From the NCBI GenBank assembly GCA_030141605.1, contig JAQGDQ010001900.1:1-21660 (forward strand): a stretch of 21,660 nucleotides of DNA. The letters are read 5' to 3'. Both the position numbers and the translations under genes were made by a program. The notes beneath the pieces were generated by a model. It did no database searches and had not been told where the DNA came from. It saw nothing but the letters and a program-made list of their open reading frames with translations. Shown here one piece after another: positions 9,838-21,605 of the stretch. Each line of letters opens with the position of its first letter. Within the stretch, counting starts at the first letter, position 1. Source of the stretch: Tubiluchus corallicola. Taxonomy: Eukaryota > Priapulida > Priapulimorpha > Priapulimorphida > Tubiluchidae.

Positions 9838-10030
9838 CTCATTTATAACACAAAGCCCGTAACATCATGCCTACTGTTTGTTTAACTAACGCAAACCCGT
9901 AGCAGGCAGCTTTTTGCTGAATTAAAGTTATAAGATTACAGCAGAGTACAATGGATGACGTCACAACAATGCCTTTGCTTCAGCAGTTTTCTAAGCGAAA
10001 ATTGCCGAAAATAGAACTCCTAATTAACTC

Positions 10031-10528
10031 GCCAATACTCCTCTCGGTGGACCTGCTCTAACATATAGCCCACATCATCGTGTAGCCGCGTTCTTCCTCT
10101 TTGTAAAGAGCCCCATATCTCCTTCCGAGAGTCCCACTGGGCGACGCTAGAACGTTTTTTCTGCAGGCTGTTTGGTCAAAATTTCGAAAAAATCGCGAGT
10201 TGGGTCCGGGAAAACGCCCGTTGCCGGGCGCCCTGGCCCTCCCGCAAATTCTAAATATGCCTACTACACCCACCGCTGAACGGGCTATCTATCCATGGTC
10301 AGCACCCCCCCTCGGCCCGTTTCCGTTCTCTACATCTCAGCCGTATAACTTTTGCAAAAAACGGCCGAAAAATGGCCATTTTTGGAGGTTTTTCGCCCCC
10401 CCCCCTTCCTCGCGGTGGGACCGATTCGAAAAATAAACCATCAATGGCACGACACTAGATCGAGACCTTTCGTTTGATATATAGATCGCCGCAAATGGTG
10501 CCATCGTCCGGGCTGTAGCCTCGAATCT
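10031..10528. other. GC-rich island of unknown identity
   Basis: Base composition changes abruptly from AT-rich flanks to a CG- and C-tract-containing block. It holds a GCCCGTTGCCGGGC hairpin (near 10216), two long C runs (near 10304 and 10397) and a perfect 16-bp palindrome AAAAATGGCCATTTTT (10368-10383). Open frames of 71-78 codons exist on both strands, but none shows a recognisable domain, and they overlap each other. It ends beside a (TA)n tract. It could be a foreign or mobile-element fragment; I do not recognise it. Confidence 0.5.
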
Positions 10529-10550
10529 TATATATATATATATATATTAA
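10529..10550. repeat. (TA)n microsatellite
   Basis: About ten TA dinucleotides between CTTA and TTAAG, directly right of the GC-rich island. Confidence 0.9.
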
Positions 10551-10876
10551 GATACCAAGAATATTAATATAAGAGTATAGATTTTCGATATTTTTCGAGT
10601 AGTAATTTTGAGTAGTAGTTTTCAATATTTTTTCAAATGCCAAATGTATTGTAAATAATTGTAAATAAACAATTTTTGTATTTAAACAAATCAGATACTT
10701 TTACTCTGCTTGTATGCTCCCATAAATGATGTTTAAACTAAATGTATAATTACAGGACAAACGTCTTATTAACGAGAACACACAACATTTTAACAACGCA
10801 TTTAATAACACACCACAAGCAGTTACTGAGTCAGCTTTTCATAAGATGCATATTAAAAAACGAGCGATTATTACAA

Positions 10877-11195
10877 AGGCGAAATTACAGAAACATTTTG
10901 GGTATTAGATGGCCAAAGAAAATTTCAAACAAAGATCTATATGAAAAAATAAAAGAAGAACCTTGGACAAGAAAAATAAAAAGATGGATGGGGCATGTGC
11001 TTAGACTACCTGATGATATTGCAGTGAATATAGCTCTTCAACAAGCCATAGAACCAGCTAAAAACCTGCAGGAGGACAAATGTTAACACATTTAGATTTT
11101 GCACAGAAAGATTTAAACACTTCAGCATTGATCCTTAGAAATAAATGTACTTGGGGCATTGCAGCGTGTAGGGTGTCCTGGCATAGAGAGGTGAC
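10877..11195 (+). pseudogene. broken LINE ORF2 C-terminus
   Basis: Translation from 10877 gives the post-RT region of a LINE polyprotein: the ILGIRWP motif, then KDLYEKI, a W-x-GHVLR motif and RLPDD. The frame stops at TAA about 11084, just where intact relatives carry a Gly-Arg-Pro-Lys-like motif. The following coding similarity (LTHLDFAQKDLN, then GIAACRVSWHREV) continues in another frame, so there is a frameshift at about 11070-11085. The preceding 45 codons of the open frame (from 10742) are host flanking DNA before the target duplication, not LINE. No catalytic RT motif is retained because of the 5' truncation. Confidence 0.78.
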
Positions 11196-11428
11196 TGACT
11201 TTTTGCTGTTTCGTTTGGTTATTTGCTTTCTTTATTTAGTTTTTTTGCAAAGGGGGTTGCTAGTTTGTTCATTGGCTTGTTTCATTTGCGATTCTTAATT
11301 TAAACTACTACAATAATGTGTGCTGCCACCTACATTTAAAATTATTATGGAACTGGAGTCGAAGTTTAATCCACGGTTAGAAAATATTAATGTACGAATA
11401 TTTGGGGCATTGCAGCGTGTAGGGAGTC

Positions 11429-11673
11429 CTGGCATAGGGAGGTGAGCAGAATCATGTCCCTGGACGAGTGATTCATTGAATGATGATGATCTGGCATGGG
11501 GAGGTGAGCAGAATCATGTCCCTGGACGAGTGATTCATTGAATGATGATGATCTGGCATGGGGAGGTGAGCAGAATCATGTCCCTGGCCGTGTGATTCAT
11601 TGGATGATGATCTGGCATGGGGAGGTGAGCAGAATCATGTCCCTGGACGAGTGATTCGTTGAAGAAGAAGAAG
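11429..11673 (+). repeat. tandem copies of the LINE 3' terminus, 62-bp unit x4
   Basis: The unit begins CTGGCATGGGGAGGTGAGCA and contains ATCATGTCCCTGGACGAGTG. Copies begin at 11429, 11491, 11553 and 11612. In frame this encodes the LINE's last residues (SWHREVSRIMSLDE, then TGA). Each of the first three copies ends in an (ATG)n-type run; the last ends in (AAG)n. The unit is therefore the element's own 3' end plus a trinucleotide tail. Confidence 0.9.
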
Positions 11674-11720
11674 AAAAGATTATTACACGTTTACGGCTGA
11701 AACATTTGAAGACCTAAGAG

Positions 11721-12231
11721 CAGGGTGCATAAGAGTATGGATATGTATAAAATAAATAAAATAGCTTATTTTATGGATTTTTGAAATTTTATTTTATGGA
11801 TATCAATAAAATAAGAAATAGACTATATCTGGAACGAGATGCCCAGGGGGAAATCAATTAAAAAGTAAAAACAGGAGTGCTTGAAACGTGTCTTTAAACA
11901 CGCTGGACTTAGTTTTAATTTTATCGATTTCGTTTTAATTTTATCGGTTTCATATCACTTCAAATTTAATCAAATTTTACGAGACAATGCCTTGTAATTC
12001 ATCACTTCAGTTCAAAATAATTCATCTATTTGGTACGAATGTAGAATGCCCTCTAGGCTGAAGTTTCCGATCCAATGCCTGTATTCAGTTTTGATTGCCT
12101 TATTTTGTACAAAAAATCACAAAAAAAAATATTTTTTTATTTTATGCATTTCTTATTTTATGGTGTTTTCAAATTTTATTTTATGGATTTTTGGTCTTAT
12201 TTTATGGATATCTATAATCTTATGCAGCCTG
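11721..12231. mobile_element. non-autonomous hAT-type DNA transposon (MITE), 511 bp
   Basis: It has imperfect terminal inverted repeats. The left end reads CAGGGTGCATAAGAGT and the reverse complement of the right end reads CAGGCTGCATAAGATT; similarity continues through GATAT and ATAAAATAA for about 35 bp. It is flanked by a perfect 8-bp duplication CCTAAGAG (11713-11720 and 12232-12239). An 8-bp duplication with CAG-starting termini is the signature of the hAT superfamily. The interior is AT-rich with repeated TTTTATTTTATGGAT motifs and no transposase frame. The open frame at 12046-12378 crosses the right border and is spurious. Confidence 0.9.
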
Positions 12232-12337
12232 CCTAAGAGCGATAATAAAAAAGTAAACAATAACTTGGTATTGCATGTTGTGAAAATGGGTGAAGGTGGT
12301 ACGTTTTGTTTACTTCGTTTGTTTTTCACGATTGCTT

Positions 12338-12629
12338 CCAGCATCATCAGCATCGTGGTCCCTCTATCTTATAAATAGTTAGTTTTTATGCACAACTTGT
12401 ATACGATACAGTGCAACTAACTTAACGTACTGTAGCTTATACTATATACTGCAGTTTTTTTTGGAAATACTGCAGCTTGAAGGATATGTAACAATTAATA
12501 GAATATATTACAGTTTGTATGATATATTGCAGTTTCTAAAAATACATCGTCTTATAGGGGATACGTTAACAATTAATAGAATATAGTGCAGCTTGTATGA
12601 TATATTGTAGTTTGTTGAAGGATTGCAAA
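12338..12629 (+). repeat. dispersed repeat family A, copy 2
   Basis: Close full-length match to 5850-6130: it starts CCAGCATCATCAGCATCGTG and ends near GTTTGTTGAAGGATTGCAA. Differences are scattered substitutions plus small indels (for example extra TTAG near the start and a longer T run). The flanks of the two copies are unrelated, so the shared borders approximate the element ends. Confidence 0.88.
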
Positions 12630-13030
12630 TTTATTTGATGGAGAATTAATGTCAATTGGAAATTTCATTTACGACTGTATGCATAGATTTGTGAATTAAA
12701 TAGTATAGCTTTGTTACCGGACACATAACCGCATCATTGTGATTATCATATATGTAAAATATTTGTTTGTTACATGTGTACAAATGCTTACTAAATGTTT
12801 TTTTCGCTTCATGGAGTTTACAACTAAATCTGTATATCTGTGTGTATACCTTGTGCAGCTATGTTAAGTCAAATTGTTAGTATGATCTGGAAATCATTAC
12901 CTGAGCTGTGCCCGCTGATAAAACCATCGGGTATGCATCGAGTTTGTAATTTTCGTGTTGGAAATTTGATTTTCAGATTAAGACAAATGAGGTTTTAATT
13001 AATTACATAAGTACAGTATAAAAAATTATA
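12630..13030. other. AT-rich non-coding DNA
   Basis: Nothing recognised on either strand. Confidence 0.4.
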
Positions 13031-13150
13031 CTGGAGGCGAATCTTTAGACTGAACTGATCACTGCCGTTACCGTAGCCGTATTTGCAGCACTTGGAGGTG
13101 GGTCTTTAGGCCAAACTGATAAATCCTCATCAGCCATATATACTGCAAGT
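13031..13150. repeat. 60-bp direct duplication
   Basis: CTGGAGGCGAATCTTTAGAC and the following CTGAACTGAT at 13031 recur as CTTGGAGGTGGGTCTTTAGG and CCAAACTGAT at 13091. Diverged pair. Confidence 0.7.
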
Positions 13151-13320
13151 AACTTATAAGAAGAACAGAAGGACAAACAACGCTATTGCACATAAGATGA
13201 GGAATGGATTGTGAATAAGAGGTACCTAGGCAATTTCAAAATATAATCCGAAAACCTGCATAAATCAGGGACGAATCACCTACTAAAAACTGACTTGAAT
13301 TGACCTTACTGCAAATCTTT

Positions 13321-13906
13321 AAAGGAAGAACCAGCCTCGAACAACATTTATTGCATTTTAATGTATAATTAAAAATATTGAAATCACAATACAACATATG
13401 CGCATAGAATGTTTTGCTTAGAAATCTAAATGAAATTTAAATATGTTTTATCTCCTGCCATACGAACGATGCTGCCGCCATATTTGAAAAAAGTGACGTA
13501 ATCTGGTGTCTGCTGGGCAGCGTGAATGCCGTGAAAGCAAGCTGTGGGAAATTTCTACAGTTTGCTTAGAAGTTTTGTTATTCTAATATTAAAAATATAA
13601 ATTTTTAAAATATATAAAAATTAGTCATTCAATCAATTATGATCAAATTCAAAGTGGTTACTTTGCTTTAATCTACAGGATTACATTTTAAAATCTGAAA
13701 GTAATTAATATTAATTGTGTAAATAATTAATTTAAAAATTTTTGTTGACTTTTAGATACGCATGTAAACTTGCCAGCATATAGTAAGTAGCGAGTGGGTT
13801 ACTTAGTTCATGCTTAGTTCGCTGTATAAGTTAAAAAAAGATTCTGAAGCACCTGGCTGGATAAGTGTTTATACTGCACGAATCCCGGATGACGTCATTT
13901 TTTGTC
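13321..13906 (+). repeat. ~586-bp direct repeat, copy 1
   Basis: It begins AAAGGAAGAACCAGCCTCG and ends GATGACGTCATTTTTTGTC. It aligns along its whole length with 14093-14679; identity by eye is roughly 80-85% with small indels. A block around 13461-13550 (CATACGAACGATGCTGCCGC, then GGTGTCTGCTGGGCAGCGTG) is more GC-rich than the rest and well conserved between copies. A perfect CRE octamer TGACGTCA lies at 13890-13897. I found no long open frame and no terminal inverted repeat. Confidence 0.92.
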
Positions 13907-14092
13907 ATTTTTTTCTAGTGTACGATTCTGTGAGGTGGGGCACGATGACCTGCACGTGACCTTTACTGCCCAGGGTCTCCGAGTCTATTAATGGACGCAG
14001 GTTCGTAATACAGCGACTGTAATTTAACAAAAATATCTTCTGTCCATTATACAAATTAGAGATCAGCTTATTTGAGATACAAAGTCACAGTT
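13907..14092. other. unique spacer between the two 586-bp copies
   Basis: A moderately GC-rich segment (GAGGTGGGGCACGATGACCT) with no counterpart after the second copy. No gene recognised. Confidence 0.45.
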
Positions 14093-14679
14093 AAAGGAAG
14101 AACTAACCCTCGAACAACATTTATTGCATTTTAATGCAGAATTAAAAATATTCAAATTACAATACAAAATATGCGCATAGAATCCTTTGCTTAAAAATGT
14201 AAAAGAAATTTAAATATTTCTCATCTCCCGCCAAACGAACGTTGATGCCGGCATATTTAATAAAAAATGATGTAAGCTGGTGTCTGCTGAGCAGCGTGAA
14301 TACCGTGAAAGCAAGCTGTGTGAAGGTACGCGTTGAGAAATTTCTGCAGTTTGATTAAAAGGTCCGTTATTCTAATGTTGTATTTATCCAAAAATTAGTC
14401 ATTCAATCAATTATGATCAAATCTAAATGATTACATTGCTTTAATCTATAGGATTACACCTTAAAATATGTAAGTAATTACCATTAAATGTGTAAATAAT
14501 TAATTTACAGATTTTTCTTGACTTTTAGATACGCATGTAAACTTGCCAGCATGTATTAGGTACCGGGCGGGTTACTTAGTTCATACTTAGTTCGCTCTAT
14601 AAGTTAAAAAAAGATTCTGAAGCACCTGGCGGGATAAATGTTTATTTTACACGGAAACCAGATGACGTCATTTTTCGTC
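14093..14679 (+). repeat. ~586-bp direct repeat, copy 2
   Basis: Partner of 13321-13906, starting 772 bp further on. It retains the GC-rich block (GTGTCTGCTGAGCAGCGTGA), the CTTTTAGATACGCATGTAAA stretch, AAGATTCTGAAGCACCTGGC and the terminal TGACGTCA (14663-14670). It has a short insertion (GGTACGCGTTGAG) near 14326 and a deletion after GTTATTCTAAT relative to copy 1. Confidence 0.92.
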
Positions 14680-14911
14680 TAAAATGAGCGCGTACAAGCG
14701 TAAAGTAACCACGACTTTAAATTGATTTTACTAATTACACGAGATGCTTATCACAATTGCTGAAACTTTCTAACATTTTAAGATAAGTTCAGCTTGCCGA
14801 GAGACATGGCTTTTACTTTCAATTTAGACCAACTGACAGGTAGTTTGGAGAAACAGAAACACGTATATATTACAGTATAAATTTTATATGAATTCTGAAC
14901 TATGTTTTCCA

Positions 14912-15265
14912 TTACTAAATACCGGTAATGCTAACGAGGTTGAAACCGTGTCAGTATTTTAGGATGTCAAATCAGACGTGATCCTGCAAGCTAAAATAAT
15001 GCATCTATAATGTAAATATTTACCAACTTTTAGCCTTATTTTCGTTGAAGTTTTCACAAATGCAAATTACTAAGTACCGCTGATGCCTACAGGGTTGTAA
15101 TAGTGTCAGTATTTTATCAGGTCAAATTATACGTGTTCATACAAGTCAATATTCAGTATGATATATACTAGTGTTTAGTACACAGTAAACTATAGTATGG
15201 TATAGAAAATTTTTACAACCTTTAGGATCTTATTTTCGTTGGACCTACAGAAAAACGTATCGCAA
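14912..15265. repeat. ~155-bp degenerate direct duplication
   Basis: Shared landmarks in order: TTACTAA(A/G)TACCG, then GTGTCAGTATTTTA, GTCAAAT, AGCCTTATTTTCGTTG / GGATCTTATTTTCGTTG, then GCAAATTA. Copies begin at 14912 and 15067. The second is lengthened by an extra AT-rich stretch. Confidence 0.75.
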
Positions 15266-15333
15266 ATTATGTATGATGCAAATTAAGCATAAAACAATGT
15301 AAGTGCAATAAAATTTTACTACAAAAAATGCAG

Positions 15334-15519
15334 TATATATATATATATATATAGGCACCATCTCAAGGAAAGAATATATATATATTCTTATATATATATA
15401 TAGGCACCCTCTCAAGGGAAGAATATATGTATATATATATATATATATATAGGCATCATCTCAAGGCAAGAGTATATATTATATATATATATATATATAT
15501 AGGCACCATCTCAAGCAAA

Positions 15520-15556
<37 letters not shown>

Positions 15557-15601
15557 CACCATCTCAAGGAAAGAATATATATATATTCTTATGTATATAT
15601 A
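15334..15601. repeat. minisatellite of AGGCACCATCTCAAGG units separated by (TA)n
   Basis: AGGCACCATCTCAAGGAAAG recurs with minor changes at 15353, 15402, 15451, 15501 and 15554 (spacing 49, 49, 50 and 53 bp). Every copy is flanked by TATATA runs of varying length. Unit length is kept near 50 bp because the TA runs vary only slightly. Confidence 0.95.
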
Positions 15602-15687
15602 GGCTTTAGGTAGATTCTATTCAGCTTTAAATTTCGAAAGCTGAAAACAAACTTATTAATACACAGAACCGTAACGCAGTCAACACA

Positions 15688-15727
15688 GAGTTATCTTGAA
15701 CAATTTTGAGTTATCTTGAACAATTTT
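15688..15727. repeat. 20-bp perfect tandem duplication
   Basis: GAGTTATCTTGAACAATTTT occurs twice head to tail. Confidence 0.95.
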
Positions 15728-15962
15728 GAAGCAAACAAATCAGAGTTCTGCCATAATAAAGAAAATTTAACTGCGTGTTCTTTAAGCTCTTTCGGCACCA
15801 CATTTGTGGGGGAGTTGCTGTAGTCATAATGCATGAAGTTTGTAAAAAATTGCTTACTATTAGATTTGAACAAGTTTCCTTTAAACAAAACCGGAGCAAA
15901 TCTTAAACTGTAAGTCAGAACAATCTACTCTCTAAAATATTGAAAGGAAACGTGCTATTTTT

Positions 15963-16256
15963 TTGAAAAATGACTTACGTGAAAGAATTATTATCACACA
16001 AACAAAATTTCACGTTCGTGTCGCCAGTTCTTTACTGTTACATGCGCTTCGCCATTCGCTAGTTATGCGGGCACTAGCGCCTGCATTTTGGAAACGCATT
16101 GTACAAAAAACACGTACTGTACCTCTCAGTTCAGATGTGTTTGTTGTGACAGTAGCACTGTATGGTCCATTCGCTTATGGAATATTCGTGCTCGTGGAAT
16201 ATTTTTCCGGGATTAAAATTAGGGAAGTATATGAAAATCATCGTGCCTTCTTTTAA
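15963..16256 (+). CDS. hypothetical ORF with one membrane-like segment; doubtful
   Basis: A 97-codon open frame from ATG at about 15969 (in-frame upstream sequence also open) to TAA. The N-terminal half is basic (KNDLRERI, RHSLVMRALAP, KRIVQKTRT). The C-terminal half contains a hydrophobic stretch (VFVVTVALYGPFAYGIFVLV) long enough for one membrane span. I recognise no domain. Local GC content is somewhat higher than its surroundings. There is no splice or promoter evidence, and LINE/SINE debris surrounds it. It may be a chance frame or part of a degraded element. Confidence 0.2.
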   Translation: MKNDLRERIIITQTKFHVRVASSLLLHALRHSLVMRALAPAFWKRIVQKTRTVPLSSDVFVVTVALYGPFAYGIFVLVEYFSGIKIREVYENHRAFF

Positions 16257-16280
16257 TAGTAAGATGATCAAAAATTAGCA

Positions 16281-16350
16281 AGGTGGAAGAGCAACAGTTG
16301 AAAAGCTCGCCTCACAAACCGAGGTACGTTGCCCATGTAGGAGAAATAAA
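16281..16350 (+). mobile_element. possible tRNA-derived SINE fragment
   Basis: AAAGCTCGCCTCACAAACCG, then AGG, contains CCTC-ACAAACC-GAGG, a 4-bp stem with a 7-base loop like a tRNA anticodon arm. The upstream GAGCAACAGTTGAAAAGC could be a decayed D-arm. The expected B box is not recognisable, so this is tentative. Confidence 0.25.
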
Positions 16351-16480
16351 GATTTTAACTGCATTATATTCATGATTCTTTTCCGTCCCAAGCAGGTCTG
16401 CATGTAAATTGCACTGTAAGAAATACATGACTATCACATGGCCTTATATTTCAACAATAAACAACAATAAACTCTGAAAA

Positions 16481-16828
16481 ATGGATGTGGCAGAGATGAG
16501 GATGTTGAGATGGATGGTGGGAGTAACAAGAAGGGATAAAATCAGGAATAGTAATATTAGAGGAACAGTGAAAGTAGTGGAAGCCTCGAAAAAGAAACAA
16601 GAGGCAAGATTGCGATGGTATGGGCACCTGAGAAGGAGAGTCGGGGAAGATCACGTGGGAAGGGAGGCCACGGAAATGGAAGTGCTGGGAAATAGAAGAA
16701 GAGGACGACCCAAGATGAGATGGTTTGAATGTATTAACGGAGACCTTAGAGAGAAGAACATAAATGAAGAGATGGTCAACAACAGGAATGCATGGAGAAG
16801 ACTTATTCACAACGGCGACCCCGAATAG
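16481..16828 (+). pseudogene. LINE ORF2 C-terminal fragment (115 codons)
   Basis: The product starts MDVAEMRMLRWMVGVTRRD and shows the usual order of the region downstream of the reverse transcriptase in RTE/BovB-like and related LINEs: MLRWM-GVTR-DKIRN, then EARLRWYGHLRRR with the GH motif, then RRRGRPKMRWFE, then NRNAWRRLI and the terminal NGDPE. The RT catalytic domain and endonuclease are absent because of the 5' truncation. The ATG is internal to the parental ORF and lies right at the insertion junction; it is not a genuine start. The reverse-strand open frame over the same bases is a shadow. Confidence 0.9.
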
Positions 16829-16849
16829 GGAAAAGCTGAGAAGAAGAAG
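16481..16849 (+). mobile_element. 5'-truncated LINE 3' fragment with 12-bp target duplication
   Basis: AAACTCTGAAAA at 16469-16480 is repeated exactly at 16850-16861, bracketing a 369-bp insert. The insert consists of the last 115 codons of a LINE polyprotein, a TAG stop, a short 3' UTR (GGAAAAGCTGAG) and a (GAA)n tail. This is the structure expected for target-primed reverse transcription with severe 5' truncation. The open frame is undamaged and the target duplication is perfect, so the insertion looks young. It belongs to a different LINE family from the one at 10.9 kb. Confidence 0.93.
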
Positions 16850-16861
16850 AAACTCTGAAAA

Positions 16862-17556
16862 CTGAACAATAAGAAATAAAAAGGTGAGAAAATAAATTTA
16901 CATTTAACAAATACTTATTACTACTGCTACTGTTGATGCTACTGGCTGTATTCGTTTGCAATTACTTTTAGCAGATAATGAAAAAGAGAAAACTGCTCAA
17001 AAGGTGGACTAGTTTGTACGATTGACAGTAGTAGTAGTAATAGTAAAATCTTTACTTGCCATTTTAAAACATTGACCATCATATTAAAAGACAGACAATC
17101 AGTGTTAGTTCATATAAAAACATACACTGTTCTGGGCAAATGCGTCTGGTGCAAGCTAAACTATAAGTGCAACTAGAATTTCAAAAAATAAAATATAAAC
17201 TAGTTTAGTAAGGTCTAGGAAAAACGAAATTATGTTTTGACAGATGATTAATTTTGTACGTTGAACACAAGTACATTTGTAGTATACACACGTAAAACAG
17301 AATGGGCCGGCTCCACAATTCGTGTTTCGGTTAGAAACTGTCTTATGTCCAGGTAAACATCCCCAAGCACAGGAACTAAAACAATACAGATTCTACTAAC
17401 TGCTAATTGTGTTGCGCAATTAAGAACGCAATTAGTAATGAGTAATTAAGCCTAGTTCGCCACGTGTCGCAAAAATTTTGTTCGCCAATGTCTATGTCGA
17501 TGTTTGTCTCTGAACTGAATAGGACAATCTTTCGGGTCACTAACCCAGAAATTGCC
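16862..17556. other. non-coding DNA upstream of the secreted-protein gene
   Basis: AT-rich with a pair of complementary trinucleotide runs (TTATTACTACTGCTACTG near 16915 and CAGTAGTAGTAGTAATAG near 17026). No gene recognised. The last few hundred bases presumably hold the promoter of the gene starting at 17664. Confidence 0.4.
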
Positions 17557-17564
17557 TATTTAAG
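17557..17564 (+). promoter_or_regulatory. TATA-like box of the pentraxin-like gene
   Basis: TATTTAAG lies 107 bases before the ATG. Transcription would begin about 30 bases downstream, near TTCACG (about 17586), giving a 5' leader of roughly 75 bases. The assignment rests on motif and position only. Confidence 0.35.
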
Positions 17565-17663
17565 TGCTGCTATGAAACGAAAAGTTCACGTACGTGATCT
17601 GAGCCTCACAGCAATTAACAACAGTTGTTTTAATTATTGTTATTATAGTGACTACAGAGTGCA

Positions 17664-21605
<3,942 letters not shown>

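Larger units (their letters stand above)
10876..11677 (+). mobile_element. 5'-truncated LINE (non-LTR retrotransposon) with 10-bp target duplication
   Basis: LINE-type coding similarity begins exactly after GATTATTACA (10866-10875). The same ten bases follow the (GAA)n-type tail at 11678-11687, which defines a target-site duplication. The insert holds the C-terminal part of the reverse transcriptase ORF: ILGIRWPKKISN, then WMGHVLRLPDD, which is the usual GH-motif region after the RT domain. A second frame gives SWHREV. The 3' end is a tandemly repeated terminal unit, described separately. About 205 bp of unrelated sequence (11196-11401) interrupts two copies of the C-terminal segment. The element is dead. 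The clade is uncertain; an RTE-like or related LINE would fit. Confidence 0.82.

Noticed and set aside
10058-10436. Overlapping ORFs on both strands of the GC-rich island
   Set aside because: No recognisable domain, mutually overlapping, proline- and arginine-rich as expected from composition.
12046-12378. 110-codon plus-strand ORF and its minus-strand counterpart
   Set aside because: They span the right end of the hAT-type element, its target duplication and the start of another dispersed repeat. The product is an AT-rich hydrophobic run, not a domain.
15691-15899. Two overlapping minus-strand ORFs near a 20-bp duplication
   Set aside because: No recognisable domain, splice sites or start context. 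The C-terminal ends run into the tandem duplication.
16451-16810. 119-codon minus-strand ORF
   Set aside because: Antisense shadow of the LINE C-terminal frame and it crosses the insertion border.
16915-17046. Complementary CTA/TAG trinucleotide runs as a foldback element
   Set aside because: Low-complexity runs pair by composition, and there is no target duplication or distinct border.
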